Shown piece by piece: positions 16,349 to 25,147 of a stretch of DNA of 64,000 nt. The notes beneath the pieces are model-generated. The model was not told where the DNA came from, did no database searches, and saw only the letters and a program-made list of their open reading frames with translations. Position 1 is the first letter of the stretch; each line of letters starts with the position of its first letter. Where the stretch lies: positions 186,001-250,000 of the forward strand of contig NZ_AKJN02000005.1 in NCBI RefSeq assembly GCF_000282315.2, given 5' to 3'. This DNA comes from Pseudomonas sp. GM41(2012). GTDB lineage: Bacteria > Pseudomonadota > Gammaproteobacteria > Pseudomonadales > Pseudomonadaceae. Made by a program: the position numbers and the translations under genes.

Positions 16349-17992
16349 ATGATGGCGACAAAAATAATTCCGCCCGCCGACGGCGCCTATGCCTATCCCT
16401 TGCTGATCAAGCAATTGCTGCTGTCTGGCGTGCGCTACGAGCCGGGTCGGGAAATCGTGTATGCCGACAAACTGCGCTACAGCTACCAGACCCTCAACCA
16501 GCGGATCCGCCGACTGGCGAACGCCTTGACCGCTGCCGGCGTCAAGGCCGGGGACACGGTGGCCCTGCTTGACTGGGACAGCCATCGCTACCTGGAATGC
16601 TTCTTTGCCGTACCGATGATCGGCGCGGTGCTGCATACCGTGAACATCCGTCTTTCGCCGGATCAGGTGCTCTACACCATGAACCATGCCGAGGACGACC
16701 TGGTGCTGGTACATGATGATTTCCTGCCTTTGGTAGAACAGATTCACGGGCAGCTGAAAACCGTCAAAGGTTACTTGCAGCTCACGGACGACACAGCCAC
16801 TCACACGTCGCTACCGGTACTGGGGGAATATGAAAACCTGTTGGCCGGGTCGGCAGATCAGTACGACTTTCCCGATTTCGATGAAAACTCCGTCGCGACC
16901 CTTTTCTACACCACGGGCACCACTGGCGACCCAAAAGGCGTGTATTTCACCCACCGCCAATTGGTCCTGCACACCTTGAATGCCGTGGGCACTTTGGGCG
17001 TCTATCAGGGGTTGCCGCTGCTGCGTTCCGATGATGTCTACATGCCGATCACACCGATGTTTCACGTGCATGCCTGGGGTGTGCCTTATGTCGCCACCCT
17101 GATGGGGATCAAACAGGTGTACCCCGGTCGCTACGAGCCCAACAGCCTGGTCAGATTGTATCGAGAGGAGAAGGTCACTTTTTCCCACTGCGTGCCGACC
17201 ATTCTGCAAATGATCCTGAACTGCGAGGAAGCGGCACAGACCCGTTTTGATGGCTGGAAAATGCTCCTGGGCGGCAGCGCGCTGACATTAGGTGTTGCCA
17301 GCGAAGCGAGCGCCAAAGGGATTCAGGTGCACAGCGGTTACGGCATGTCGGAAACCTGCCCATTGCTGTGCCTGACTTACCTGCGTGACGAAGACCTCGC
17401 TCAATCCACGCAAGCCCAACTGGCCACCCGCATCAAGACGGGCACGCCGGTGCCGATGGTCGACCTGAAAATCATCGACGCCAGTGGCAATGACGTTGCT
17501 CATGACGGCGAGTCCCTGGGCGAGATCGTGGTGCGCGCGCCCTGGCTGACCCAAGGCTATTTGAAGGAGCCCGAAAAGGGCGCCGAGTTGTGGCACAACG
17601 GCTGGTTGCACACCGGCGACATGGCCTCTATCGACGCGTTGGGTGGAGTGGAAATCAAGGATCGCATCAAGGATGTGATCAAGACGGGCGGGGAGTGGAT
17701 CAGCTCCCTGGAACTGGAGAGCCTGATCAGCGAACACTCGGCCGTCATGTCGGTCGCGGTCGTGGGCATCGCCGATGAGCAATGGGGCGAACGGCCGATG
17801 GCGCTGGTGGTGTGCGAGCCCGGGCAGTATCTCGATCGCAAGATCCTGGAGACGCACCTGCATGGGTTTGTCGAGCGTGGCCGCATCAACAAATGGGCTA
17901 TCCCCAAGCAGTTCAAGTTCGTCGCCGAAATCCCTAAAACCAGCGTCGGGAAGATTAACAAGAAGCTCATCCGGGAAAGTGAATTGGGCTGA
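16349..17992 (+). CDS. AlkK-like acyl-CoA ligase (AMP-forming)
   Basis: The 547-residue protein is an ANL-superfamily ligase. It has the phosphate-binding motif YTTGTTGDPKG at residues 187-197, GYGMSETCP in the adenylation core, WLHTGDMA, and a C-terminal lysine in SVGKINKK that normally catalyses adenylation. The overall pattern resembles medium-chain AlkK-type ligases. It converts a carboxylic acid, ATP and CoA to an acyl-CoA in the cytoplasm. It follows the acyl-CoA dehydrogenase by 31 bp and is the last gene of the operon. Two adjacent ATG codons (16349 and 16352) are both possible starts. Confidence 0.9.
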   Translation: MMATKIIPPADGAYAYPLLIKQLLLSGVRYEPGREIVYADKLRYSYQTLNQRIRRLANALTAAGVKAGDTVALLDWDSHRYLECFFAVPMIGAVLHTVNIRLSPDQVLYTMNHAEDDLVLVHDDFLPLVEQIHGQLKTVKGYLQLTDDTATHTSLPVLGEYENLLAGSADQYDFPDFDENSVATLFYTTGTTGDPKGVYFTHRQLVLHTLNAVGTLGVYQGLPLLRSDDVYMPITPMFHVHAWGVPYVATLMGIKQVYPGRYEPNSLVRLYREEKVTFSHCVPTILQMILNCEEAAQTRFDGWKMLLGGSALTLGVASEASAKGIQVHSGYGMSETCPLLCLTYLRDEDLAQSTQAQLATRIKTGTPVPMVDLKIIDASGNDVAHDGESLGEIVVRAPWLTQGYLKEPEKGAELWHNGWLHTGDMASIDALGGVEIKDRIKDVIKTGGEWISSLELESLISEHSAVMSVAVVGIADEQWGERPMALVVCEPGQYLDRKILETHLHGFVERGRINKWAIPKQFKFVAEIPKTSVGKINKKLIRESELG

Positions 17993-18021
17993 AGCCTTGC
18001 GGATGTCCGTCAGGGATTTGC

Positions 18022-18060
18022 GCGGCCAGGACACGCAGCTGCACGCGTTGTCCTGGCCGC
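18022..18060. terminator. perfect 12-bp hairpin between convergent genes
   Basis: GCGGCCAGGACA at 18022-18033 pairs exactly with TGTCCTGGCCGC at 18049-18060 across a 15-base loop. It lies between the end of the ligase gene and the end of the DUF5064 gene. No T tract follows, so it could be a processing or transcript-protecting hairpin rather than a classical terminator. Confidence 0.5.
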
Positions 18061-18093
18061 CCCACTGATAACGATAGAAAAAGCTCGCCCGGA

Positions 18094-18456
18094 TTACTCC
18101 AGATGTTCTGGTTTGACCGGGTCGCCCGATTTCATATCCAGTTGCTCCCTCATGTCTTCGAACATCAAGTCGTAGAATTTGTGATTTGACCCAATGCTGC
18201 TGTGGACTTTGGGGATACCGTACTTTTCAAGGATTTTCGTGACATTCCTGGCAAAGTTGTAGGCTTGATCCTTGGGAAGGAAGAACTTTTCCTGCATGTC
18301 CTTGCCTTGGATCGAACCGTGCAAGGTGAACTGCATCCCTTTGCCTTCCTTGGGATCCTTGAACACTTCATAGTCGAGGTGCAGGTTGTAGCTGACATCG
18401 CTCTTGTTCAGCGCATGGCGCTCGAAGTGCAGATGCCCGGGGTCGAACGTCGCCAT
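18094..18456 (-). CDS. DUF5064-family protein
   Basis: This 120-residue soluble protein (MATFDPGHLHFERHAL at the start, DQAYNFARNVTKILEKYGIP in the middle) matches what I recall of DUF5064 proteins, which are largely confined to Pseudomonas and are commonly found near the arginine deiminase genes. No catalytic motif or membrane segment is visible. It starts at an ATG with AGGAG ahead of it, 12 bp after the arcC stop, and is therefore probably the last gene of the arc operon. The function is unknown. Confidence 0.7.
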   Translation of the reverse strand: MATFDPGHLHFERHALNKSDVSYNLHLDYEVFKDPKEGKGMQFTLHGSIQGKDMQEKFFLPKDQAYNFARNVTKILEKYGIPKVHSSIGSNHKFYDLMFEDMREQLDMKSGDPVKPEHLE

Positions 18457-18468
18457 TGTCGTTTCTCC

Positions 18469-19398
18469 TCACAAATAAGTAATGCCAGGTTCCTGGGTGC
18501 TGATACGGGTGCCAGCCGTGCCCTGAACGATGGCCTCGATGTCCGAGAGTGAACCGATCACCGCGACTTTGCCGGTATGGCGGGCGAACTCGCAGGCGGC
18601 CTGGACTTTCGGCCCCATGGACCCAGCCGCAAAGCCGAGTTTTTCCATTTCGTCGGGGTGAGCCTGAGCGATGGCTTTCTGGGTGGGTTTGCCGAAATCG
18701 ATGTAGGCGGCATTGACGTCGGTGGCGATCACCAGCAGATCGCTTTCCAGCTGTTCAGCCAACAGCGCCGAGCACAGGTCTTTGTCGATCACCGCTTCCA
18801 CGCCCTGCAGTTTGCCGCTGGCGCCGTACATCGTCGGGATGCCGCCACCCCCCGCGCAAATGACAATGCTGTCTTTTTCCAGCAGCCACTTGATCGGGCG
18901 AATTTCAAAAATACGTTTGGGTCTTGGGCTGGCGACTACGCGACGGAACTTGTCACCATCCGGGGCTATCGCCCAGCCTTTTTCAGCTGCGAGTTTTTCC
19001 GCCTCAGCCTTGGTGTAGACCGGGCCGATGGGTTTGGTGGGGTTCTGGAACGCCGGGTCATTGGCATCGACTTCGACTTGAGTGAGCAGGGTGGCAAAGG
19101 GCACTTCGAAGTCCAGCAGGTTGCCCAGTTCCTGTTCGATGATATAGCCGATCATGCCTTCGGTTTCGGCACCCAGCACGTCCAGCGGATACGGCGAAAC
19201 CGAGGTGTAGGCCGCGGCTTGCAGCGACAGTAGCCCGACCTGAGGACCATTGCCATGGGCAATGACCAGTTGATTGCCAGGATGAACCTTGGCGATCTGT
19301 TCGGTGGCGATCCGGATGTTGGCGCGCTGATTGTCCGACGTCATGGGTTCACCACGGCGGAGCAGGGCGTTACCGCCCAGAGCAACGACGATACGCAT
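18469..19398 (-). CDS. arcC: carbamate kinase
   Basis: The 309-residue protein starts [18 protein letters not shown] and has [10 protein letters not shown] in the middle and [24 protein letters not shown] ending ([11 protein letters not shown]), all typical of carbamate kinase. It makes ATP from ADP and carbamoyl phosphate, the last step of the arginine deiminase pathway. The length agrees with ArcC of other pseudomonads. It lies downstream of arcB on the minus strand, separated by a large REP palindrome, and upstream of DUF5064. Confidence 0.97.
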   Translation of the reverse strand: MRIVVALGGNALLRRGEPMTSDNQRANIRIATEQIAKVHPGNQLVIAHGNGPQVGLLSLQAAAYTSVSPYPLDVLGAETEGMIGYIIEQELGNLLDFEVPFATLLTQVEVDANDPAFQNPTKPIGPVYTKAEAEKLAAEKGWAIAPDGDKFRRVVASPRPKRIFEIRPIKWLLEKDSIVICAGGGGIPTMYGASGKLQGVEAVIDKDLCSALLAEQLESDLLVIATDVNAAYIDFGKPTQKAIAQAHPDEMEKLGFAAGSMGPKVQAACEFARHTGKVAVIGSLSDIEAIVQGTAGTRISTQEPGITYL

Positions 19399-19415
19399 AA
19401 TGCAGTCCTTTTTGG

Positions 19416-19500
19416 GTAGGAGCTGCCGGAGGCTGCGATCTTTTGATCTTGCTATTGATCTTCAAAGATCAAAAGATCGCAGCCTCCGGCAGCTCCTACA
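19416..19500. repeat. REP-type long palindrome between arcB and arcC
   Basis: Two perfect 34-bp arms (19417-19450 and 19465-19498) with the core GGCTGCGATCTTTTGATC form a very stable hairpin. The same core recurs at 47038, 52936 and 61243 in this window. Inside the arc operon it may lower or protect expression across the arcB-arcC boundary. Confidence 0.92.
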
Positions 19501-19534
19501 GGTCAGTGATCGATCATGCAATCGTGATCGGTTG

Positions 19535-20545
19535 TTAAAGGTCAGCCAGAGTCGACACCAGAATCGCCTTGATGGTGTGCATGCGGTTTTCCGCTTGCTC
19601 GAAGGCGATGCAGGCTGGCGACTCGAACACGTCGTCAGTGACTTCAATGCCATTGCTCAGGTCCGGATATTGCTCGGCGATCTGTTTGCCGATCTTGGTA
19701 TCGCTGTTATGGAACGCCGGCAGGCAGTGCATGAACTTGGTGCGCGGATTGCCAGTGGCTTTCATCAGTTGCGCGTTGACCTGGTATGGCAACAGTTGCT
19801 TGATGCGTTCAGCCCAGGCTTCAACGGGTTCCCCCATCGACACCCAGACATCGGTGTGGATGAAATCCACGCCTTTGACTGCGGCTTTCGGGTCTTCGGT
19901 CAGGGTGATGCGAGCGCCGCTTTCTTCACCGTATTTTTTGCAACGCGCGACCAGATCGTCCGCCGGCCACAGGGCTTTCGGAGCGCAAATGCGCACGTCC
20001 ATGCCGAGCTTGGCGCCGATCAGCAGCAGCGAGTTGCCCATGTTGTTACGGGCGTCGCCCAAATAGGCGTAACTGATCTCATGAATCGGCTTGTCGGCGT
20101 TTTCACGCATCGTCAGCACGTCGGCAATCATTTGCGTCGGGTGGTACTCATCGGTCAGACCGTTGAACACGGGCACGCCGGCGAACTTGGCCAGTTCTTC
20201 GACGATTTCCTGCTTGAAGCCACGGTATTCGATGGCGTCGTACATGCGACCCAATACGCGGGCGGTGTCCTTCATGCTTTCCTTGTGGCCGATTTGCGAA
20301 GAGTTCGGGTCGATGTAGGTGACATTCGCGCCTTGGTCATAGGCTGCCACTTCGAAAGCGCAACGGGTCCGGGTCGAGGTTTTTTCGAAGATCAGCGCGA
20401 TGTTGTTGCCTTTGAGGTGTTGCTGCTCGGTGCCGGTGTACTTGGCGCGCTTGAGGTCGCGAGACAAGTCCAGCAGATAACGTAATTCGCGAGGGGTGTG
20501 ATGCTCCAGGCTCAACAAATTACGGTTGTGAATATTAAAGGCCAT
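19535..20545 (-). CDS. arcB: catabolic ornithine carbamoyltransferase
   Basis: The 336-residue enzyme has the carbamoyl-phosphate loop [15 protein letters not shown], the HPTQ-like stretch in [12 protein letters not shown], and the ornithine-binding MHCLPAFH. It phosphorolyses citrulline to ornithine and carbamoyl phosphate in the arginine deiminase pathway. The start at MAFNIHNRN follows AGGAGATCC and gives the 336-residue length of other catabolic enzymes; a 34-residue upstream extension is rejected. It is preceded 68 bp upstream by arcA. Confidence 0.97.
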   Translation of the reverse strand: MAFNIHNRNLLSLEHHTPRELRYLLDLSRDLKRAKYTGTEQQHLKGNNIALIFEKTSTRTRCAFEVAAYDQGANVTYIDPNSSQIGHKESMKDTARVLGRMYDAIEYRGFKQEIVEELAKFAGVPVFNGLTDEYHPTQMIADVLTMRENADKPIHEISYAYLGDARNNMGNSLLLIGAKLGMDVRICAPKALWPADDLVARCKKYGEESGARITLTEDPKAAVKGVDFIHTDVWVSMGEPVEAWAERIKQLLPYQVNAQLMKATGNPRTKFMHCLPAFHNSDTKIGKQIAEQYPDLSNGIEVTDDVFESPACIAFEQAENRMHTIKAILVSTLADL

Positions 20546-20613
20546 TTTGGATCTCCTTGGATGTCGGTTATCCCAACGCCTGTGCTTTATAAGCGCAGGC
20601 CGAGGTGGGCAAA

Positions 20614-21870
20614 TTAATAGTCGATAGGGTCGCGAATGATCGGGCACGTCATGCAGTGGCCGCCGCCTCTGCCGCGACCCAATTCGCCGGCGCTGATGGT
20701 GATGACTTCCACACCGGCCTTGCGCAGCAGCGTATTGGTGTAGGTGTTGCGGTCGTAACCAATGACCACGCCCGGCTCCACAGCGACCACGTTGTTGCCG
20801 TCATCCCACTGTTCGCGTTCGGCGGCGAAGCTGTTGCCGCCGGTTTCGACGACGCGCAGCGCTTTGAGGTTGAGGGCCTTGGCCACGGTGTCGAGGAAGT
20901 TGGTCTCTTCGCGACGGATGTCGATGTTCCCCGGTTTGCTTTCGTCGGGGCGAAGGGTGAAGGCCACAATCTGGTTCACCACTTCCGGGAAGATGGTCAC
21001 CACATCGCGATCGCAGAAACTGAACACCGTGTCCAGGTGCATCGCCGCACGGGATTTCGGCAGGCCGGCGACAATCACTTTCTCGACGGCTTTGTTCTTG
21101 AACAAATTGACTGCCAGTTGGCCGATAGCCTGGCGAGACGAGCGTTCGCCCATACCGATCAAGACCACACCGTTACCAATCGGCATGACGTCACCCCCTT
21201 CGAGGGTGGAACTGCCGTGCTCCTTGTCCGGATCGCCATACCATATCTGGAAGTCGGCGCTGGTGAACTGCGGATGGAACTTGTAGATGGCAGTCGCCAG
21301 CAGGGTTTCCTGACGGCGGGCCGGCCAGTACATCGGGTTCAGCGTCACACCACCGTAAATCCAGCAGGTGGTATCGCGGGTGAACTGGGTGTTGGGCAGT
21401 GGCGGCAGAATGAAGCTGGAGTGGCCGAGGAAATCGCGGAACATTTCGATGGTCTTGCCACCGAAACTGGTTGGCAGGTCATCCGCGGACACGCCACCAA
21501 TCAGGAACTCGGCAATCTTGCGCGGCTCGAGGCTGCGCAGCCAGGAACCGGTTTCGTTGATCAATCCCAACCCAACCGAGTCGGCGGTGATCTTGCGTTC
21601 CAGAATCCAGTCCAACGCTTGCGGGATGGCGACGATATCGGTCAGCAGGTTGTGCATTTCCAGCACGTCGACGCCGCGCTCGCGCATTTTGGTGACGAAG
21701 TCGAAATGGTCGCGCTTGGCTTGGGCGACCCACAGCACATCGTCAAACAGCAGTTCGTCACAGTTGTTCGGGGTCAGCCGCTGGTGAGCCAGGCCTGGAG
21801 AGCAAACCATGACTTTACGCAGTTTGCCGGCTTCGGAATGGACGCCGTACTTAACTTTTTCGGTGGTCAT
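20614..21870 (-). CDS. arcA: arginine deiminase
   Basis: The 418-residue protein matches arginine deiminase, including [33 protein letters not shown] and the C-terminal [14 protein letters not shown] with the nucleophilic cysteine at residue 406. It hydrolyses arginine to citrulline and ammonia, the first step in the ATP-yielding pathway. The ATG follows GGAGG, 24 bp after the arcD stop, so it is co-transcribed with arcD. The end of the protein has the pseudomonad pattern exactly. Confidence 0.98.
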   Translation of the reverse strand: MTTEKVKYGVHSEAGKLRKVMVCSPGLAHQRLTPNNCDELLFDDVLWVAQAKRDHFDFVTKMRERGVDVLEMHNLLTDIVAIPQALDWILERKITADSVGLGLINETGSWLRSLEPRKIAEFLIGGVSADDLPTSFGGKTIEMFRDFLGHSSFILPPLPNTQFTRDTTCWIYGGVTLNPMYWPARRQETLLATAIYKFHPQFTSADFQIWYGDPDKEHGSSTLEGGDVMPIGNGVVLIGMGERSSRQAIGQLAVNLFKNKAVEKVIVAGLPKSRAAMHLDTVFSFCDRDVVTIFPEVVNQIVAFTLRPDESKPGNIDIRREETNFLDTVAKALNLKALRVVETGGNSFAAEREQWDDGNNVVAVEPGVVIGYDRNTYTNTLLRKAGVEVITISAGELGRGRGGGHCMTCPIIRDPIDY

Positions 21871-21894
21871 TACAGTAATCCTCCAAATGAGGTG

Positions 21895-23322
21895 TTACAG
21901 GGTCAGGAAGCCGTCATACAGCCCGTAGGCTGCGACCAGGGCGCCCACGACGACTGCTGCGAAAATCAACTTCTCGACGTTGGTGAAAACCGGTTTATTG
22001 ACTTCAAGTTTAGCCTTGGCGAACAGAATGACGCCGGGGGCGTAGAGCAGGGCGGAGAGCAGCAGGTATTTGACGCCACCGGCATAAATCAGCCAGATCG
22101 CATAAATCACCGCAATGGCGCCGATGAACAGGTCTTTCCTGCGTTCGGCCAGAGCGTTTTCATAGCTCTCACCGCGGATCGCCAGCAGCAGCGCATAGGC
22201 CGCCGACCACAGGTACGGCACCAGAATCATCGAGGTGGCGAGGTAGATCAGCGACAGGTAGGTACTGGCCGAGAACAGCGTGATGATCAGGAACAGTTGC
22301 ACCATCGCGTTGGTCAGCCACAAGGCGTTGACCGGCACCTGGTTGGCATTTTCCTTGCGCAGGAAGGCCGGCATGGTGTGGTCCCTGGCGGCGGCGAACA
22401 TGATTTCTGCACACAGCAGCACCCATGAAAGCAGCGCTCCGAGCAACGAGATGATCAGGCCGACACTGATCAGTAGCGCGCCCCACTCGCCGACCACGTG
22501 TTTCAGTACTGCGGCCATCGACGGGTTCTGCAGCTTGGCCAGCTCTGGTTGGGTCATGATGCCCAGCGACAGAACATTCACCAGCACCAGGAACAGCAGC
22601 ACGGTGATGAAACCGATCACGGTGGCTTTACCGACGTCGCTGCGTTTTTCCGCCCGGGCCGAGAAGATGCTCGCGCCTTCGATGCCGATGAACACCCAGA
22701 CGGTGACGAGCATCATCTTGCGCACCTGGTTCATCACACTGCCCAGGTCCGGGTTCTTGAGGCCCCAGATATCGGCGGTGAAGATATCCAGTTTGAAGGC
22801 GAAGATTGCGATCAGGACGAACAGCAACAGCGGCACGACCTTGGCGACCGTGGTCACCAGGTTGATGAATGCGGCTTCCTTGATCCCGCGCAGCACGAGA
22901 AAGTGCACGGCCCAGAGCAGCACCGACGCACCGATTATCGCCGCCACCGTGTTGCCTTCACCGAAGATCGGGAAGAAGTAACCGAGGGTGCTGAACAGCA
23001 AAACAAAGTAGCCGACGTTCCCCAGCCAGGCACTGATCCAGTATCCCCAGGCAGACGAGAAACCCATGTAGTCGCCGAAACCCGCCTTGGCGTAGGCGTA
23101 AACACCGCCGTCCAGATCCGGCTTGCGGTTGGCCAGGGTCTGGAAGACGAAGGCCAGGGTCAGCATGCCGACGGCCGTGATGGCCCAACCGATCAGAACG
23201 GCGCCGACGTCAGCACTGGCGGCCATGTTCTGCGGCAGGGAAAAGATCCCGCCACCGATCATTGAGCCGACGACCAAAGCAACCAGAGCGCCGAGTTTCA
23301 GTTTTCCGGGGGATTCAGACAT
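21895..23322 (-). CDS. arcD: arginine/ornithine antiporter
   Basis: The 475-residue inner-membrane protein belongs to the amino acid-polyamine-organocation superfamily. It starts KLKLGALVALVVGSMIGGGIFSLP, where GSMIGGGIF is the typical amino-acid-binding loop, and has about twelve to thirteen helices. It exchanges arginine for ornithine to feed the pathway. It is the first gene of the arcD-arcA-arcB-arcC unit. A close paralogue is encoded divergently 397 bp away. Confidence 0.95.
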   Translation of the reverse strand: MSESPGKLKLGALVALVVGSMIGGGIFSLPQNMAASADVGAVLIGWAITAVGMLTLAFVFQTLANRKPDLDGGVYAYAKAGFGDYMGFSSAWGYWISAWLGNVGYFVLLFSTLGYFFPIFGEGNTVAAIIGASVLLWAVHFLVLRGIKEAAFINLVTTVAKVVPLLLFVLIAIFAFKLDIFTADIWGLKNPDLGSVMNQVRKMMLVTVWVFIGIEGASIFSARAEKRSDVGKATVIGFITVLLFLVLVNVLSLGIMTQPELAKLQNPSMAAVLKHVVGEWGALLISVGLIISLLGALLSWVLLCAEIMFAAARDHTMPAFLRKENANQVPVNALWLTNAMVQLFLIITLFSASTYLSLIYLATSMILVPYLWSAAYALLLAIRGESYENALAERRKDLFIGAIAVIYAIWLIYAGGVKYLLLSALLYAPGVILFAKAKLEVNKPVFTNVEKLIFAAVVVGALVAAYGLYDGFLTL

Positions 23323-23719
23323 TGCATGACTCCATTTCTGGGGAGAGACAACACTTAGTTTCGTTAGCCAATGTTTACGTGGGTTTAATGCATTCTCATA
23401 GTTTGTTGTTATTTAAAGACTTATCGTTGTAAGGCTGTGCTAGATGTTGTTGCTATAAGCGTTTTAAAGCAGGCAGAAAAAAATAAATGGTGACTTGACG
23501 CTAGTTGGTTTCAGGGTTTTGGCAAATTTAATTTTATATTTTAGGAATGCCAGATTAAGTGTTAACAATTGTGGATTAAATCGCTATTTTGCCACGTGCT
23601 TTCATTGCGATAAGTTATAAAAAACCATTGCCTGGCGTTAATGGGTAACCACTATTACGCTTTGTTGGTCGGTTAATATCGACTATGAAAGTTCTCGCGA
23701 TTAAAGTGAGGCGCAAAAA
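23323..23719. promoter_or_regulatory. AT-rich divergent promoter region between the two arcD-type genes
   Basis: The 397-bp region is clearly richer in A and T than its flanks and contains no gene. It must hold the promoters of arcD and its paralogue. The anaerobic regulator ANR normally binds TTGAT-N4-ATCAA in the arc promoter; no good match was seen by eye. Motifs for an arginine regulator could not be identified with confidence. Confidence 0.5.
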
Positions 23720-25147
23720 ATGTCCCAGCCGACGCAAAAACTCCGTTTGAATGCACTGATTGCCTTAGTGGTGGGGTCGATGATTGGCGGCGGGATCTTT
23801 TCCCTGCCGCAGAATATGGCCGAGAAAGCCGATGCCGGCGCGATATTGATCGGCTGGGCCATTACGGCCGTTGGCATGCTGACCCTGGCCTTCGTCTTTC
23901 AGACGCTGGCCAATCGCAAACCCGAGCTGGACTCCGGGGTGTACGCCTACGCCAAGGCCGGTTTTGGCGATTACATGGGCTTCTCGTCTGCCTGGGGTTA
24001 CTGGATCAGCGCCTGGCTAGGCAATGTCGGTTACTTCGTGTTGCTGTTCAGCACGCTGGGTTATTTTTTTCCGGTCTTTGGCCAAGGCAACACGCCGATC
24101 GCCATCGGCTGCGCCTCTGTCCTTCTGTGGGCGGTGCATTTTCTGGTGATGCGCGGAATCAAGGAAGCCGCATTCATCAATCAACTGACAACCGTCGCCA
24201 AGATCGTGCCGTTGATCATGTTTATCGTCATCGCTGCCGTGGCGTTCAAGGCCGACATCTTTACCCGGGATATCTGGGGGCACAGCAATCCGAATTTTGG
24301 CGGTGTGATGGATCAGGTGCGCAACATGATGCTGGTGACGGTCTTCGTCTTCATCGGCATCGAAGGCGCCAGTGTGTATTCGGCCCGGGCGGAGAAGCGT
24401 TCGGACGTAGGCCGAGCGACAGTCATCGGTTTCCTCGGGGTGTTGGCGCTGCTGGTGTTGGTTAACGTGCTGTCCCTGGGAGTCTTGAGCCAGCCCGAAT
24501 TGGCCAAACTGCAGAACCCGTCACTGGCGACGGTGATGGAGCATATCGTCGGTCATTGGGGGGCACTGTTGATCAGCGTCGGTTTGGCGATTTCGCTGTT
24601 GGGTGCGTTGCTGTCATGGGCGTTGCTCTGTGCTGAAATCCTCTTTGCCACGGCCAAGGACAAGACCATGCCGGCCTTCCTGAAAAAGGAAAACGCCAAC
24701 CATGTACCGGTCAACGCCTTGTGGCTGACCAATGTAATGATCCAGATTTTCCTGCTGATTACGCTGTTCTCCGCCGGCACCTACACCAGTCTGATCTACC
24801 TCGCTTCCTCGATGATTCTGGTGCCGTATCTGTGGTCGGCGGCCTATGCAGTGCTGTTGAGCGGACGCGGCGAAACTTACGAACACGCATCGGCCGAGCG
24901 CACCAAAGACCTGATGATTGGCGGGATCGCACTTTGTTACGCGGTGTGGCTGTTGTATGCCGGCGGGGTGAAGTATTTGCTGCTCTCGGCATTGTTGTAT
25001 GCGCCCGGCGTGATTTTATTTGCCAAGGCAAAACATGAGCAGGGTGAGCCTTTGTTCTCGCCTATCGAGAAAGGGATTTTTGCCTGCGTCATCGCCGGGG
25101 CCGGGTTGGCAGCGTATGGGTTGTACAGTGGATTGCTATCGTTGTGA
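23720..25147 (+). CDS. second ArcD-type arginine/ornithine antiporter paralogue
   Basis: This 475-residue protein is the same length as ArcD and nearly collinear with it, sharing LIALVVGSMIGGGIFSLPQNM, the GVYAYAKAGFGDYMGFSSAWG region and the YEHASAERTKDL-type loop. It is therefore a recent paralogue, an arginine/ornithine or basic amino-acid antiporter of the APC superfamily. It is transcribed away from arcD and stands alone. Its end overlaps the end of the convergent sensor kinase gene by 12 bp. It may serve aerobic arginine uptake or another diamine exchange. Confidence 0.92.
   Translation: MSQPTQKLRLNALIALVVGSMIGGGIFSLPQNMAEKADAGAILIGWAITAVGMLTLAFVFQTLANRKPELDSGVYAYAKAGFGDYMGFSSAWGYWISAWLGNVGYFVLLFSTLGYFFPVFGQGNTPIAIGCASVLLWAVHFLVMRGIKEAAFINQLTTVAKIVPLIMFIVIAAVAFKADIFTRDIWGHSNPNFGGVMDQVRNMMLVTVFVFIGIEGASVYSARAEKRSDVGRATVIGFLGVLALLVLVNVLSLGVLSQPELAKLQNPSLATVMEHIVGHWGALLISVGLAISLLGALLSWALLCAEILFATAKDKTMPAFLKKENANHVPVNALWLTNVMIQIFLLITLFSAGTYTSLIYLASSMILVPYLWSAAYAVLLSGRGETYEHASAERTKDLMIGGIALCYAVWLLYAGGVKYLLLSALLYAPGVILFAKAKHEQGEPLFSPIEKGIFACVIAGAGLAAYGLYSGLLSL

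Noticed and set aside
20605..22428. 607-codon plus-strand frame over arcA and arcD
   Set aside because: It runs antisense over two clear genes and has the composition typical of shadow frames.
23323..23719. ANR box in the arc promoter region
   Set aside because: No match to TTGAT-N4-ATCAA could be found by eye; TTGACGCTAGTTGG fits only one half.
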